In this document: positions 49,665 to 60,542 of the stretch, in pieces
Layout of the letters: each line of letters starts with the position of its first letter
Numbering within the stretch: position 1 is the stretch's first letter
NCBI GenBank assembly: GCA_018287875.1
Contig: JAGVVL010000002.1
Span: forward strand, 4,774,001 to 4,838,000
Direction of reading: 5' to 3'
DNA length: 64,000 bases
Source of the DNA: Nigrospora sphaerica
Lineage: Eukaryota > Ascomycota > Sordariomycetes > Amphisphaeriales > Apiosporaceae
Made by a program: the position numbers and the translations under genes
Notes under the pieces: generated by a model
Told to the model about the DNA's origin: nothing
Seen by the model: the letters and a program-made list of their open reading frames with translations, nothing else
Database searches by the model: none

Positions 49665-50396
49665 TGCCAGGCCTGGGTTGGGGCATTTGTACGATTTGGA
49701 GGGTCTGTTCTCCTATCGGAACAGAGGGACTGCGTTCGATTCGAAGAGGTCGGAACTTTGGCACCATGGCCGGCCTACGCTGGCGGCTAGGCTGTGTGCG
49801 CGGCAACTCATTGTACCTATGCGTCGCTGCCAGGGTACCTCTGTTGGCCAGCCTTGCCATGAATTAATTACCGGCTTCGTAGCGGTCAACGATACGTATT
49901 TATTGTATATCCACCGGTACTGGGGAAAGCCGGCGTCCTAACTGACGTTCTTGTTGACCGAACCCCGGCGAAAAAGAGCACGAGTCTTGATGGAACAAAG
50001 TCGAAAGGTGCAAACGGTGGGGAAAGGTGTAGCGGATCATGTACGTCTGGATTTACTGTAAACCATCCGTGAATAACGCACGCACCCCTTGTCGGATTTC
50101 CTGATATCATCCTTACCTTCCAGCGTTTCACACTCTTTGTCTACGGCACGTATCTGCAGGCTGTAATTCCTAGTATGTGGTAATGCTTCTCTCCCCTAGG
50201 CAAGGTTGCTTTCATGCGCTGCATCTAAGGCCGGCGGCTGGGTATCGTCCTCTTTGTCCGTATTTTAATGTCCTGTCGGGAAGCACCTGCGACAAGGCCC
50301 GGCTGCCCTTTAAACCCACCCGATTCCACAGGAGAAGACACAAGACTCTGAGCGACACCACGACCTCGGTAATAACAACGCGCGACGAGGGCCACC
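49665..50396. other. Intergenic region
   Basis: About 730 bp with no supportable gene. It lies between the SR-rich gene and the decayed kinase-like sequence. Confidence 0.5.
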
Positions 50397-51144
50397 ATGG
50401 GCGGGCAGAAGGTCGAGAAGCACCGCCGCCAGTTCGTCGAGTACTTCGCACGGAATTTTTCGTACCAGTCCAACGGGCCCGTGGGGTGACGACAACAATG
50501 GCGGCACGGCGCTGTTCACAACGCCCGAACGACGGCAAGGTGATCAAGTTTGCCAACCGGGCCGAAACGGACGGGATGATCCAGAATGAAGAGGTCTGGC
50601 CGGGGCGATTCCGGGGCTTCGAGCGCTTCCTCCAGCGCGTCGACGCCGACGACGTCGAGACGGGCGCGGGGCAGCGGTAGAGGCGGCGCTGGGTGGCGGT
50701 CGAGTACCTGCGCAACGGGGACCTGGCGCAGCCCGCGCGGCGCGCCGCCGAGGTGGCGCCGTTCCCCAACCGCGCGCTGTGGAGCTTCTTCCTGCGCCTC
50801 GTGCGCGCGGCCGTGGGCATGGCGCGCTGGGCGGCGCCCGAGGCCGAGAGGGGTCGCGAGACGCTGGCGGGCGTCGCCGACGTCGTCCCACAACTCGTAC
50901 AAGCCGGCCAACATCTGCGTCGGCGAGCTGGCGCCGCACGAAGCCGAGCACCGGCTCGCCCCGGCTCGGCGCGCTCCTCGCGCACCTCGGGGGCGCCGTC
51001 CGCCTGCGCGACCGCGCCGCCGCCGCCTACGACGTCGCCCGCCCGCCCATGGAGGACGACGCCCGCATCGCCCTCTTCTGGAGCCGCGTCCTCTTTGAGC
51101 CACCCGACGCGCCGGCCGGGCCCGCGGGGTCCGTAGGATCTTAG
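50397..51144 (+). pseudogene. Decayed protein-kinase-like gene
   Basis: Remnant of a kinase-like protein readable only by changing frame. In order: MGGQKVEKHRRQFVEYFARN, then FSYQSNGPVG (ending in TGA at 50487-50489); GDDNNGGTALFTTPE in a second frame; KVIKFANRAETDGMIQNEEV with GFERFLQRVDADDVE in a third, stopped by TAG at 50678-50680; WVAVEYLRNGDLAQPARRAA and FPNRALWSFFLRLVRAAVGM; HNSYKPANICVGELAPHEAE after another shift near 50893; and a final shift to MEDDARIALFWSRVLFEPP. VIKFA resembles the ATP-site Lys motif, VEYLRNGDL the hinge, and HNSYKPAN a catalytic loop whose HxD Asp is replaced by Ser. The DFG region is missing. At least four breaks argue for a pseudogene of the fungal kinase-like families. 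A long open frame on the opposite strand is an effect of high GC content. Confidence 0.75.
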
Positions 51145-51928
51145 GGGCGGGGGCAGGAGTGCCAGGCCTTGTCTAACTGGTTGGGAGTAGCAGAGAGAGA
51201 GAGAGAGAGTTGGGCCGAGACATGGCATAAATGGAGGAGTATCTTACAAACATGACCCGTGGCCATGTGCGTAACCCACCTCGGGCATCGGACCCATCTT
51301 TGCCTCCTTCGCTACGTGACGGAACGCTTCTCGAGCTGCATGTGGCTGGCGATAATGATGGGATTCACACCCGCCCTCTTGTATCCTTGGTGGTGGTAAT
51401 GCATGCGCTTGATCCGTAGAGTGTGCCGTTCCGCGATTCGATATCCGCTCCGGAGCCCCATATTTATTTATCGTCATTGGGTGCTCCCCAGTACCCGACT
51501 TTACAGGACTTACTTACCTACTTTATATTGCCTAGACCAATTATTATCAGGCGATATTGCTTACTTGGGGCAGTTGAGAAGCATGGTCAATCGGCGCCGG
51601 CCCACGAAGATAACGGCTTATACCGAGAACACAGACACAGGCCTGGTCGGCGCAAAGATCCATGTCGAGCACGCCATGGGGGGCTGGGTGACGGACAATA
51701 TACTACAAGTGCCCGCCCAGCTGCAAGAGCAGGCCTGTACTTACCTGACATTGGTAGGTAGAAGAAAGTCAGTCCCCTGGGACGTCGCTTCCCGCACCGC
51801 CCACTCGAGAGCCAAGCTGGAAACCTCGCTGACGGTGCCGATTAGGCGACCAAGACCAAAGTACCGCCCGGCACGCGCAATAATAACTCCCCACCACCCG
51901 CACCCCTGATATCCCGGGCGAAAATCGG
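51145..51928. other. Intergenic region with GA repeat
   Basis: About 780 bp with a short GA microsatellite at about 51191-51208. The rest presumably holds the permease promoter. No supportable gene. Confidence 0.5.
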
Positions 51929-53944
51929 ATGGCGACATCTCGCACGCCGTCGTCGGGCTCCAAGCCCGGCAGCGCCAGCGCCGCCTACGGTACCTTTGGC
52001 GCGGCGGCCGTGACGGCTTACGACGCGGAACGGGGAGACTCCGCCGACGGGGACCGCGACGACCACGCGGGCGACCTGCTCACGACGGCCGAGGGCGCGG
52101 ACTTGCGGCGCGGGCTCGAGCAGCGCCACCTGTCGATGCTGGCCATCGCCGGGGCCATCGGCACGGGGCTGTTCCTGGGCCTCGGGTCCGCCGTCGGGAC
52201 GGCCGGCCCGCTCGGCGCGCTGCTCGCCTACGCCGCCATCGGGCTCGTCGTGTGCGCCGTCCAGTTCGCGCTCGGCGAGGCGGCGGCGCTGCTGCCCGTC
52301 ACGGGCGCCTTTGTGCGCCACGCCGAGTGCCTCGTCGACCCGGCCCTCGGCTTCGCCGTCGGCTGGAACCTCGTCTACGGCAACGTCCTCTCCATCCCCG
52401 CCGAGCTGACGGCCATCTGCGTCCTTTTCAGCTACTGGTGGCCCGCCGACGTCGTGAGCCCCGCCGTCTGGATCGTCATCTTCATCGCCCTCACCGCCGC
52501 CGTCGGCTTCTCCTTCGTCCGCCTCTTCGGCGAGGTTGAGTTCGTCTTTGCTCTCGTCAAGATACTCCTCGTCGTCTTCCTCATCGTCATGGGCCTCGTC
52601 ATCGACCTCGGCGGCGTGCCGGGCACGGAGAGGATCGGCTTCAAGTACTGGCAGGTGCGCGCATCCATTTATCCCTCCCCCCTCTCTTTTTTCCGGCCCG
52701 GTGCCCCCCCCCTTTGTCGGCATCCGAAAATACTAACATGCGGAACAGGACCCCGGCCCCTTCGCCGAGCTGGCGCCCATCGCCACGGGCGACTGGGGTC
52801 GCTTCCTGGCGTTTTGGAGCGTCATGACGGGCGCCATCTTCAGCTTCGCCGGCGTCGAGTCGCTCGCCATGGCGGCGGCCGAGGCGCGCAACCCGCGGCA
52901 GGCGATCCCGCGGGCCTGCAAGCGCGTCTTCGCCCGCATCGTCCTCTTCTACGTCCTGGCCGTGCTCATCGTCGGCATGCTCGTGCCCAGCAACGATCCG
53001 CGGCTCGGCGACGCGTCGGGCACCGCCGCGCAGAGTCCCTTCGTCATCGCCGCCGCGGCCGCCGGCATCCCCGCCATCCCCTCGGTCGTCAACGCCGTCG
53101 TCATCACGTCGGCCTGGTCGGCCTCGAACCAGAGCCTGCTCTCGGGCACCCGCGTCCTCTACGGCCTCGCCCTCAAGGGCCAGGCCCCCCGCGTCTTCCT
53201 GCGCACCACGCGCTGGGGCACCCCCTACGCCTGCGTCCTGCTCTTCGTCGTCTTCATGCTGCTCAGTTTCATGAGCCTCTCGAGCGGCGCCCTCACCGTC
53301 TTCTTCTGGCTCGTCAACCTCACCGCCGCCGGCGTCCTCGTCTCGTGGTCCACCATCCTGCTCAACCACATGCGCCTCAAGCTCGCCATGCGGAAGCAGT
53401 GCATTCCCGAGACAAGACTCCCCTGGCACAACGCCTGGACATGTGAGTCATGAGACAGACCCCCCATCCCCCAATGCCCCTCCTGCATTCGCGTCGTGCC
53501 CCCGCCGCTCTTCTATATTGACAAAGCGTCTCCCTCTGCCAGTGTACAGTTCTGCCGCCGGCCTCTTCATGTGCATTATCATCATGCTCACCAGCGGCTT
53601 CACCGTTTTCACGCCGGGCAACTGGGACCCCGCCACTTTTGTCTCGTCCTATCTGTAAGTAGCTACCGCGGCCGTGGGCGCCCCGTTGGCCCCCGTCTGC
53701 CCTGCGTCTCAACCATGACCCCCGCGCCGCCTCGCATGTTTAACTGACACGCTTGCCCGAAACCAGGGACTATCCGTTGGTCCTCACGGCCTATCTCGCT
53801 TGGAAATACGTCAAGAAAACCAAGATTGTAGCCCTCGCCGACATCCCCCTCCGGGCCGCCCTCGACCAGGCCGACCAGGAGCCCGTGGAGCCCGAACCCA
53901 AGCAGAAAGGCTGGCTTGGCCTCATCAGCTGGATCTGGACGTAG
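51929..53944 (+). CDS. APC-family amino acid permease
   Basis: Predicted 12-span plasma-membrane transporter of 569 residues. Exons are 51929-52654, 52749-53442, 53543-53654 and 53767-53944; introns are GT-AG (94-112 nt), the first with a perfect TACTAACAT branch. The soluble N-terminus (about 60 residues) is followed by the AAP hallmark GLEQRHLSMLAIAGAIGTGL (residues 53-72) opening transmembrane span 1, then ALLAYAAIGLVVCAVQFALG (span 2). Other markers are GAFVRHAECLVDP, ALGFAVGWNLVYGNVLSIPA, FSFAGVESLAMAAAEARNP and ASNQSLLSGTRVLYGLA. The order fits the fungal YAT (amino-acid/H+ symporter) family, which imports amino acids with protons; substrate specificity cannot be read. The C-terminus is short and charged (QADQEPVEPEPKQKGWLGLI). 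Extreme GC richness in the coding part produces long antisense frames. Confidence 0.93.
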
Positions 53945-55302
53945 GCCGGTGCGGCGGGGGTCATACCGGCTCGCACCGTCTCCGTCGGGGCGATGGGGCT
54001 CGCCCGTTTGGCAAAGCGACGTGTTTTCCGGCATACGATCAGCGTTTCGTCCGCGCACCTTGGGGTCGGGCTGGCTACGGAAATGCTGATTTCTCATACC
54101 ATCATAGCAAACGTTGTCGGCTGCCATGGATTAGAGTGGCTCGCTCTGTGTTGGGCATGGACATACCTTTCCCGGTCGTCGGGTTACACATTCCCCGCTG
54201 GAGGACAATGGGATCGCACCAGACGAGGAATTGGCACGCCGTCGCGGGAAACCCGAATGTTGCTCACCACATAGTAAACCCCTTCTTGTTGCAGTATCGC
54301 CAATCCCAAAGCCATCCGCTTCTCCAAATTCTCAGGAGCACACATTACCCTGACGCGCATGAACGTGTTGCGAGTTACTTGGTTACGTATCCACAGCGGG
54401 ATCGCTGTAGTAAGGGCGTACGCATATCGCACTATACCGTCGGCCATCTGTCCCTACGCGTCGGCACCGAGGCCGGGCATCGCCAACCGCCCGCCGCCTC
54501 GTACCATACGCACCCCGTACCGCAAAGTAAAGCTGAGCCGTTGGCAGTTGCTCGAGGGTTCTTTGTACAACCTCGGCCGGGGTGGAAGGCGGAAAGGACG
54601 GGCCCGGAGACTCCCTGTCGGAACACGCCTCGCTCCGTTTAGGGCCGAGCTGGTGGGCGGGCATGTGCGGAGTCCTACCGAGCCTCCGCTAAATTGTCCC
54701 TAGGGAGAAGCGGAGGCTTCCGGTTGCAAGCTCCGGAAGGATCGTGACTCGCAAGCTGCTCTCGTCACGCCTGTTATACTCCTTCGCGTTCTGCTGTCAA
54801 CTAATGCCGTGGTAACCGAGCAGTCCATGCAAAACAAACCATAGCCTTGTTTTTCCTCGCATTAGACTCAACGGGAATTACAAGTGTTCAATTCATGGCC
54901 GTGGTATGAGGGCAGAGCCGCCGTCACAGACCGAATGTTCAAAGTGTATTTAACCACCCGAACCACAGCATAGACGCACGAGGTATCGGGTAGTAAAACC
55001 GTGGCCGTCCGCCAGAATTACTACCAAAACTGGGCACGAGTATCGGATGGTGACACCCGCGCCGGTAACGCATGCTGTTACCTCGAGTCTCGGTTGAAGA
55101 CAGCTGGAAGCTTTGGAATTGTACTTCGCCAAAAAGCAGTCCGAAAGGTCGTCAAAGTGGTATTCATCCAGCGTGCAGAAAGTTTTCCTTTCTTACTCCT
55201 GCTCTCTAACGCCCCAAGGTGTAACAACTTCTTGTGTTTCGAGACAAGCTTTCTCTTCCGTGGAAAAGAGGGCCTGCCGAGCATGTGTGCTCGTGGCAAC
55301 AC
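53945..55302. other. Convergent intergenic region with inverted repeats
   Basis: About 1.36 kb between the 3' ends of the permease and p23 genes. It carries two adjacent perfect inverted repeats at 54681-54738 and no supportable gene. Confidence 0.5.
54681..54738. repeat. Adjacent perfect inverted repeats
   Basis: AGCCTCCGCT (54681-54690) pairs with AGCGGAGGCT (54709-54718) around an 18-nt loop that contains the palindrome TCCCTAGGGA. Immediately next to it TTCCGG (54718-54723) pairs with CCGGAA (54733-54738). Together they form a compact double hairpin. It could be a transposon-end relic, a terminator-like structure or chance. Confidence 0.6.
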
Positions 55303-56289
55303 TTAGGCATCGGCCTTCTTGGGCTCGGCGTCGGCCGCCTTGTCCTTGGCCGCAGTCTCGGCCTCCTTGGAATCCTCTCCTTCCAGGGCCGGCATGTCCT
55401 CGTCGTCCTCGTCGTCCTCGTCCTCGTCGTCCTCGCCCATAGGGGCAGCGCCACCGCCGAGCTTGGAGAAGTCGATGCCGCCGAAGTCACCGCCGCCACC
55501 TACCAGAGTCATCTCGTTAGTAAAGCCAACCGTAGGGAAAGCCAGGTGCCCACTGGCGTCGCAAGTAGTGCGACTAGTCGCGCCGGGAAAATCACGTACC
55601 CATGCCGGGCATGCCACCTGCCGCCCGTGTTAGCCCGCGTGTTCGTGGGGTGCCGAAGGAGAAGGATGCTACGTACCCATGCCACCAAAGTTGGAGAAGT
55701 CCTCTTCGGGAGCCTCGTTCTGCTCATCCTCGTCGACCCACTTGTCGAAGTCGGTCTTCAGGAACTGGACCTTCTTGGGCTCCTTCAACAGGCGCGGCCA
55801 GTACTCCTCTTTGAGCTCCTTCTTGCGCAACTTCATCTCGACATTGCGCGAGGTGTGGTTGATCTTGCTGTTCTCAGGATCAATCTCGCCGTAGAAGGCG
55901 AGCTCCAGGTGGTAACTGCGCTTCAGGGTATCAGAACGGCCCTCGAAGGTCAGAGAGTCGGACTTGAGGTCCAGCTTGAGGTTCGAAGCGGGAACATCGG
56001 GGACGGTGATGGTCAAGTAGATGAAGTTCTTCTCGGGGTCCGAGTTGGAGGAGCGCTGGGCCCAGAGAACTGGCGGGGGAGTCAGTTTCAACATCGGATG
56101 ACGGAGAAGGGCGACCTTGGGACAGGCCGGATGGGAGGGTGGGCGCGCGCCGTGTGGTGGCCAGAAAGCCAGAGAGAGGGACGACCCCCAGACGGGCGAG
56201 TCGCGGGACGGGATGGGGAAGGGGAGGAGGGAAGTGGGGGAAAGGGAAGCGGAAGACTTGCCTTCGGGAGTCAACATATCCTGCGACAT
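55303..56289 (-). CDS. p23/Sba1 Hsp90 co-chaperone
   Basis: Hsp90 co-chaperone of 211 residues, which stabilises the ATP-bound closed chaperone. Four exons on the minus strand: 56289-56262, 56069-55677, 55617-55600 and 55499-55303. A CS domain covers about residues 9-110 (VLWAQRSSNSDPEKNFIYLT, then LTFEGRSDTLKRSYHLELAF and KKVQFLKTDFDKWVDEDE), including the conserved WPRLLKEPKK stretch. A Gly/Met linker (FSNFGGMGGMPGMGGGGDF) is built partly from an 18-nt microexon. It is followed by a very acidic tail (EDDEDEDDEDDEDMPAL). Intron 1 (56070-56261, 192 nt) starts with GCAAGT, a GC-AG intron; the others are GT-AG with TAAC branch sites. Length and domain order are typical of fungal Sba1/Wos2. Confidence 0.93.
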
Positions 56290-58290
56290 AGTGAAAGGCG
56301 TGTGTGGGGGGACGATGGCGAGTGTGGTTGAAGACGAGAAAGCGCGCGGAAGTACACACGATGCTCCAAAAAGCAGCCGGGAGGGGGGAGGGCTGGTAAA
56401 CCGGCAGATAAGGTCGCGGGGTGATCCTGTTGGGTGGTGTGGAAGAGGATGGTAACGTTTCCTGTGTTTGTGTGAAGCTGCAAACGCAGAGCAGAAATGG
56501 GACGGATAGATGGATGCTTTGACTGCCTAGCTTTTGGTCTTGGGGGGGGGAGGGGAGGGGGATCAAAATGCGGTGCAGCCAACGAGCTACCACCTTCCCG
56601 TACCTACTAGTAAGTACATAGTAGGCAAAGATGTAACTCTGGGCCCAGGCATTCCGCATATACGTTAGCTGGGAGGCGGGGTCTTTGGGCCTGCGTTGAC
56701 GCTCTCTCGCAATAGAAAGCCTCAGAACTTCTAAGAAGATTGCCGATGAGCCCGCCCGCTCCGAACTGATACTGCTGGGAAAGACATCTGGCGAACCTGT
56801 CCCTTCCCGACGGACCACGTGTAGACGAGGTATTCCCTGCTGTATCGATACGTCTTCGCCTTTTTTCGAGGCAACAATACGACAGGGCTCATGAAAGTAC
56901 TTGACGCATCCGTTCCTTTCAATCCCACGGGTGGGGGGAGGGCATGATGAACCCTCTCCTTCTGCCGTGGTTTTACTCGCTCATCCGTTTCCCACCCAAC
57001 CGCCATTCCACGGTCAGCTAACTACCTAGACCTCGGTCTAGGCCATGATGCTTTCGAACGAGCTCCTTACATGAGTACTTAGGCAAAGTAAAGACAAATA
57101 AACAGCAATATCCATTAGTCTCGCATATGCTTACCTCATCTTCTATACCGGTACTAAGGTAGTAGAGTACTTACCACCTGTATACCATCTAAATAAATTA
57201 CTTGCACTTCTTCCTCTATATCGTGATTCCTTTAGATCTGGTAAACCTCTATTGGTCATAGAGATAATTAATCACATGCTCAATCCAAAACCCTGAGCAG
57301 CTTTAACTACGCTATCGTATAAATTTCGCTCACGGGGGAATATGTGCATCCATCTATTGTCCCATCAAACTGCCATACATAACTTTGCGCCTGGCGGGTA
57401 ATTGACGCAACTGGCGGGACAACTTAGACCAGTTGCACAGTAGTTTCGCATGCACTAAGACGCGATGCATGCGAAGGGATGGCCAGTCAAGGTAGTAGCT
57501 TGCTAACAGTTTGGCGTTGCTACTTGTAGGCGTGCAGAACAATAATGGTAGGAGGTAGGCCTGATCACCTATAATGAAGCCTAGCAGGCACAATACAGAG
57601 AGTCGGCTACGTAAGGATAGTACTGTAGGTACATGTACTCAGCGGACTGCCCTAACACCCGCTACCCGACCGGCTGGCAATGGCTACCTTGGTGTCTCAT
57701 CAGCGAAGAGTAGTCGCCCCAGACAATGTTGCCCAGACCTGGAGCCTACACAGAAGTAGGAGCCGGGGCCCTGTACCCAGTAAGTAACCCGCCCACCCCC
57801 CATTTTGCCCCGATCGCCGGCGTCAACAGTCCAGATCCCCTCCCCTCTATCAAGGTACGACTACATAATCCCTGTCTGCCAGCCAGCCAGCCTTGGGCCC
57901 AGCCGAGGAGCTAAACTGCTATCTACCTAGGCTGGACTTGCATGCCGACCCAACCCAATATTCGACGTCAGAAGGGCTGCCCGTCAATCGCATGCCGCTT
58001 GCCCATTCCCCCACGAAGCACGGCCAAGCAGCCTCGACCCTCGACGTACATCTCTGTCTGAACCGCCAGCTACTGCCTAGCTGTGTACATACGCAACCCC
58101 CCTTCGCTGACGCCCCCCAACGGCTGCCAGGTACCCCTCGGGAAAGCCTCCCCGCCGAGGCTGGTCGCTTCTCCCGGACCTAACCTCCCTGCTTGCCCGC
58201 TCGCCATCCCGGCCTCGTCCCGGCCTCCGCCCTCCGCCCCCTGCCGTTGCCCGGGTCCGAGAGACTGCGCACACGAACGCCATTGCCATC
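56290..58290. other. Divergent intergenic region with AT-rich island
   Basis: About 2 kb between p23 and Vps24 starts. From about 57040 to 57340 the sequence is markedly AT-rich compared with the surroundings. Just after it are two inverted repeats: GCAACTGG/CCAGTTGC near 57410-57437 and TTCGCATGC/GCATGCGAA at 57445-57475. A 79-codon minus-strand frame overlaps these (57354-57593) but I do not recognise it. No gene is called. Confidence 0.5.
57445..57475. repeat. 9-bp perfect inverted repeat
   Basis: TTCGCATGC (57445-57453) and GCATGCGAA (57467-57475) separated by 13 nt, next to an AT-rich island. Could be a hairpin or a weak relic of mobile-element DNA. Confidence 0.5.
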
Positions 58291-59062
58291 ATGGAGGGCA
58301 TCAAAAATTTCGGCAAGTCCATGATGGGCTACAAGCCCACCCCCGCCGAACAGGTACGTCGGCCTTCTTTCTGGCGCGCTCGTGGGCGCCGGTAGGGTCC
58401 GACAGGCTAAACAAGTCCATCAGCAACGGAAATGCCGCGAACTCATCCGGAGAAACATCCGCCAACTCGAAAAGGGCATCCGGGACGCCGCCGATGCGGA
58501 GCGCAAGGCGAAGCTGTACATCAAGGACGCCGACAAGCGCGCACAGAAAAACCCCCACATGGCCAAGCAGGCGCAAAAGGAAGCGCGGGGCTTCGCCATG
58601 GAGGTCGTCCGCGCGCGCAAGCAGTCGAACCGCCTTGTCACCTCCAAGGCCCAGCTCAACAGCGTCCAGATGCAGGTCAACGAGGCCTTCGCCCTCCGGA
58701 AGATCGAGGGCTCCATCAAGGCCAGCGTGGGCATCATGAAGGAGGTCAACCAGCTCGTCAAGCTGCCCGCCCTGGCCGGCACCATGCGCGAGCTGAGCAT
58801 GGAACTCATGAAGGCCGGCGTCGTGGAGGAGATGGTGGGCGAGGTCCTGCCCGAAGACGCCGCCTTCGAGGACGACGAGGTCGAGGCCGAGGAGGAAGTC
58901 GACAAGGTGCTCGGCGAGATCCTCAAGGGCAAGATGGAGCAGACGGGCCCGCTACCCAGCACCCCCGTGGTACCCGAGCCCGTGGCGGCCGAGGAGGAGG
59001 AGGAAGACCCCGATGCCATGATGGACCAGATGCGGCACCGGCTCGAGGCCCTGCGGAGCTAG
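58291..59062 (+). CDS. vps24: ESCRT-III subunit Vps24 (CHMP3)
   Basis: Endosomal membrane-remodelling subunit of 233 residues in exons 58291-58353 and 58424-59062 (70-nt GT-AG intron between GYKPTPAEQ and QRKCREL). ESCRT-III subunits polymerise on endosomes to bud multivesicular-body vesicles. The N-terminal basic helix pair (about 22-110) carries RKAKLYIKDADKRAQKN, followed by NRLVTSKAQLNSVQMQVNEA. A helical middle contains EVNQLVKLPALAGTMRELSM. The acidic autoinhibitory region includes EEEVDKVLGEIL. The last 15 residues (MMDQMRHRLEALRS) match the MIM1 motif, where Leu and Arg bind the Vps4 MIT domain. The distinction from the related Vps2 rests on the N-terminus (ALG-free, FGKSMMGYKPTPAEQ) and is fairly firm. 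Confidence 0.92.
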
Positions 59063-60542
59063 TCTTCCGGAAACTCCGCTGCACTGCGCGTGCAGGCGAA
59101 GTGAAATTCATAGGGCCGACACTATTATGGGCGCGGCTTCACGGTGTTGGGAATGAGTCTACGAGGTCGCTGGCGCCATGCGCTACCGGCGTGCTTGGAT
59201 GGCGTTTGGGGGCCAAGTCAGAGCTTTTTTTTTTGGGCACGTTTTGAGGTCATGCTAGTCTATACACGATTGCACATGTGGGATCCAAGACATACTGGCG
59301 GGAAGGGCTGAGCATTGCTTGGCCTGGCCTGTCGTGTCCAGACGCCCGGCTTGAGAATGGCGCGCTCTGGCGGGCGAACAACCGTAAGCAGCCGCTCTCT
59401 CCGTCCTCGGGCTCGAAGAGAGGGAACAAAGGGCATGAGGTCGAATGCCAGGGAGTACGCAGAGGCAAAGCCTTGGTCTCAGCCCCCCCTGAACTCGGTG
59501 GCTCGCGGTCGGCGCAGGTACGCCATGGGATCCGCATGGCGAGACCCCGTATTACCAGATGACAGAGCCGGGACGGCTGAACTGTCAGCCACACACGGGA
59601 CCAACGCGACTTTGGGGGGGGGAGCCCGCCTGTGACCTCACGGCGCTCATGGTCGGCGTATAGGGTGGTCCCCTGTATGCTACATGTGGTGCGTGCGACC
59701 CGACACAGCCGCGGAGAAAAAAAGTAAAGGGTGCCCAACCGAGAGCATGAGGTGATTGACCACCCATGGGAGCCATGGATACATGCATCTGCCACCACTC
59801 ACTTGGCCTGAGGGGACGTCTCGTACGATTTCGTGAGGGTAAAAGCGGGTAACCTCGAGGTGTAGAGATGATTTGGACGCCTTTGAATCTGGCGAGTAGC
59901 CCGTACCCCGTACTTTGGAAGCCTGTAGATCCGATTACAACGTATTTACCTCAACTCTGCGTCTGTTTTGCTCGTCTACCAATGTGTGTGGTGGGTATAT
60001 TCTTGCAGGAGATGCCGGGAAGCCAGCCGTGTCCATTTCCGTGTATCTTAAACGGTTCCCCCTGTCGTACGTCGCCCGGTCCGTGCCTTGACGATTCGGG
60101 TACTTGATGTAGTTGTAAGCTCCAGGGCGTTATTGCAGGAAGGGGGGGGGGACGGACCTGAATATGTAGACTGATTACCTCGCTAACCCTAAGCCGTTAG
60201 AGCACGGCACTAGCGATCTACAGGCCTAAGTACGGGTAAGGCCTGGGCCAAGCGCGAGCCCGGGGGTTCGTGGACCTCCTTCCTGCTCCGCGATGAGGGC
60301 CCTCTCGCTCCTTTAAGACATGACCGAACCCCCCCGGGGAAAGCACCATGCCAACACACCCCGTAGCTTAGCTTTCTTCCGTGACAAGGAACCACGCTTT
60401 CGGAACCCCCCTTCCCGCCCGCCCGCTCCCGCCCTCCACAGCAGAAAAATGATCTACTGACTCCCCGATCGCCGTCGGAGACCACCTGCTGGACTTAGAC
60501 CAGCATGGTCAGTCACATGAAGCCATCAATCAGCACGTCGCT
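59063..60542. other. Intergenic region
   Basis: About 1.5 kb with no supportable gene. It contains a 9-base G run near 60138 and a single telomere-like CTAACCCTAA at 60183, too short to mean much. Confidence 0.5.

Noticed and set aside
50212..51228. 338-codon open frame on the minus strand
   Set aside because: It lies antisense to the kinase-like remnant in very GC-rich DNA, is Arg/Ala/Pro-biased throughout and shows no domain-like sequence; motif evidence is all on the plus strand.
51842..52723. 293-codon minus-strand frame, Asp/Glu/Gly-rich
   Set aside because: Mirror image of the GC-rich permease exon 1; acidic bias arises from antisense of Ala/Val/Leu codons.
55234..56331. 365-codon plus-strand frame
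   Set aside because: Antisense to the p23 gene, whose CS domain and splice sites are clear.
59250..59798. 182-codon minus-strand frame
   Set aside because: Cys/Ser/Arg-rich random-like sequence with no motif, in the 3' flank of vps24.
60183..60192. Telomere-like CTAACCCTAA
   Set aside because: A single copy of about 1.5 units, expected by chance.
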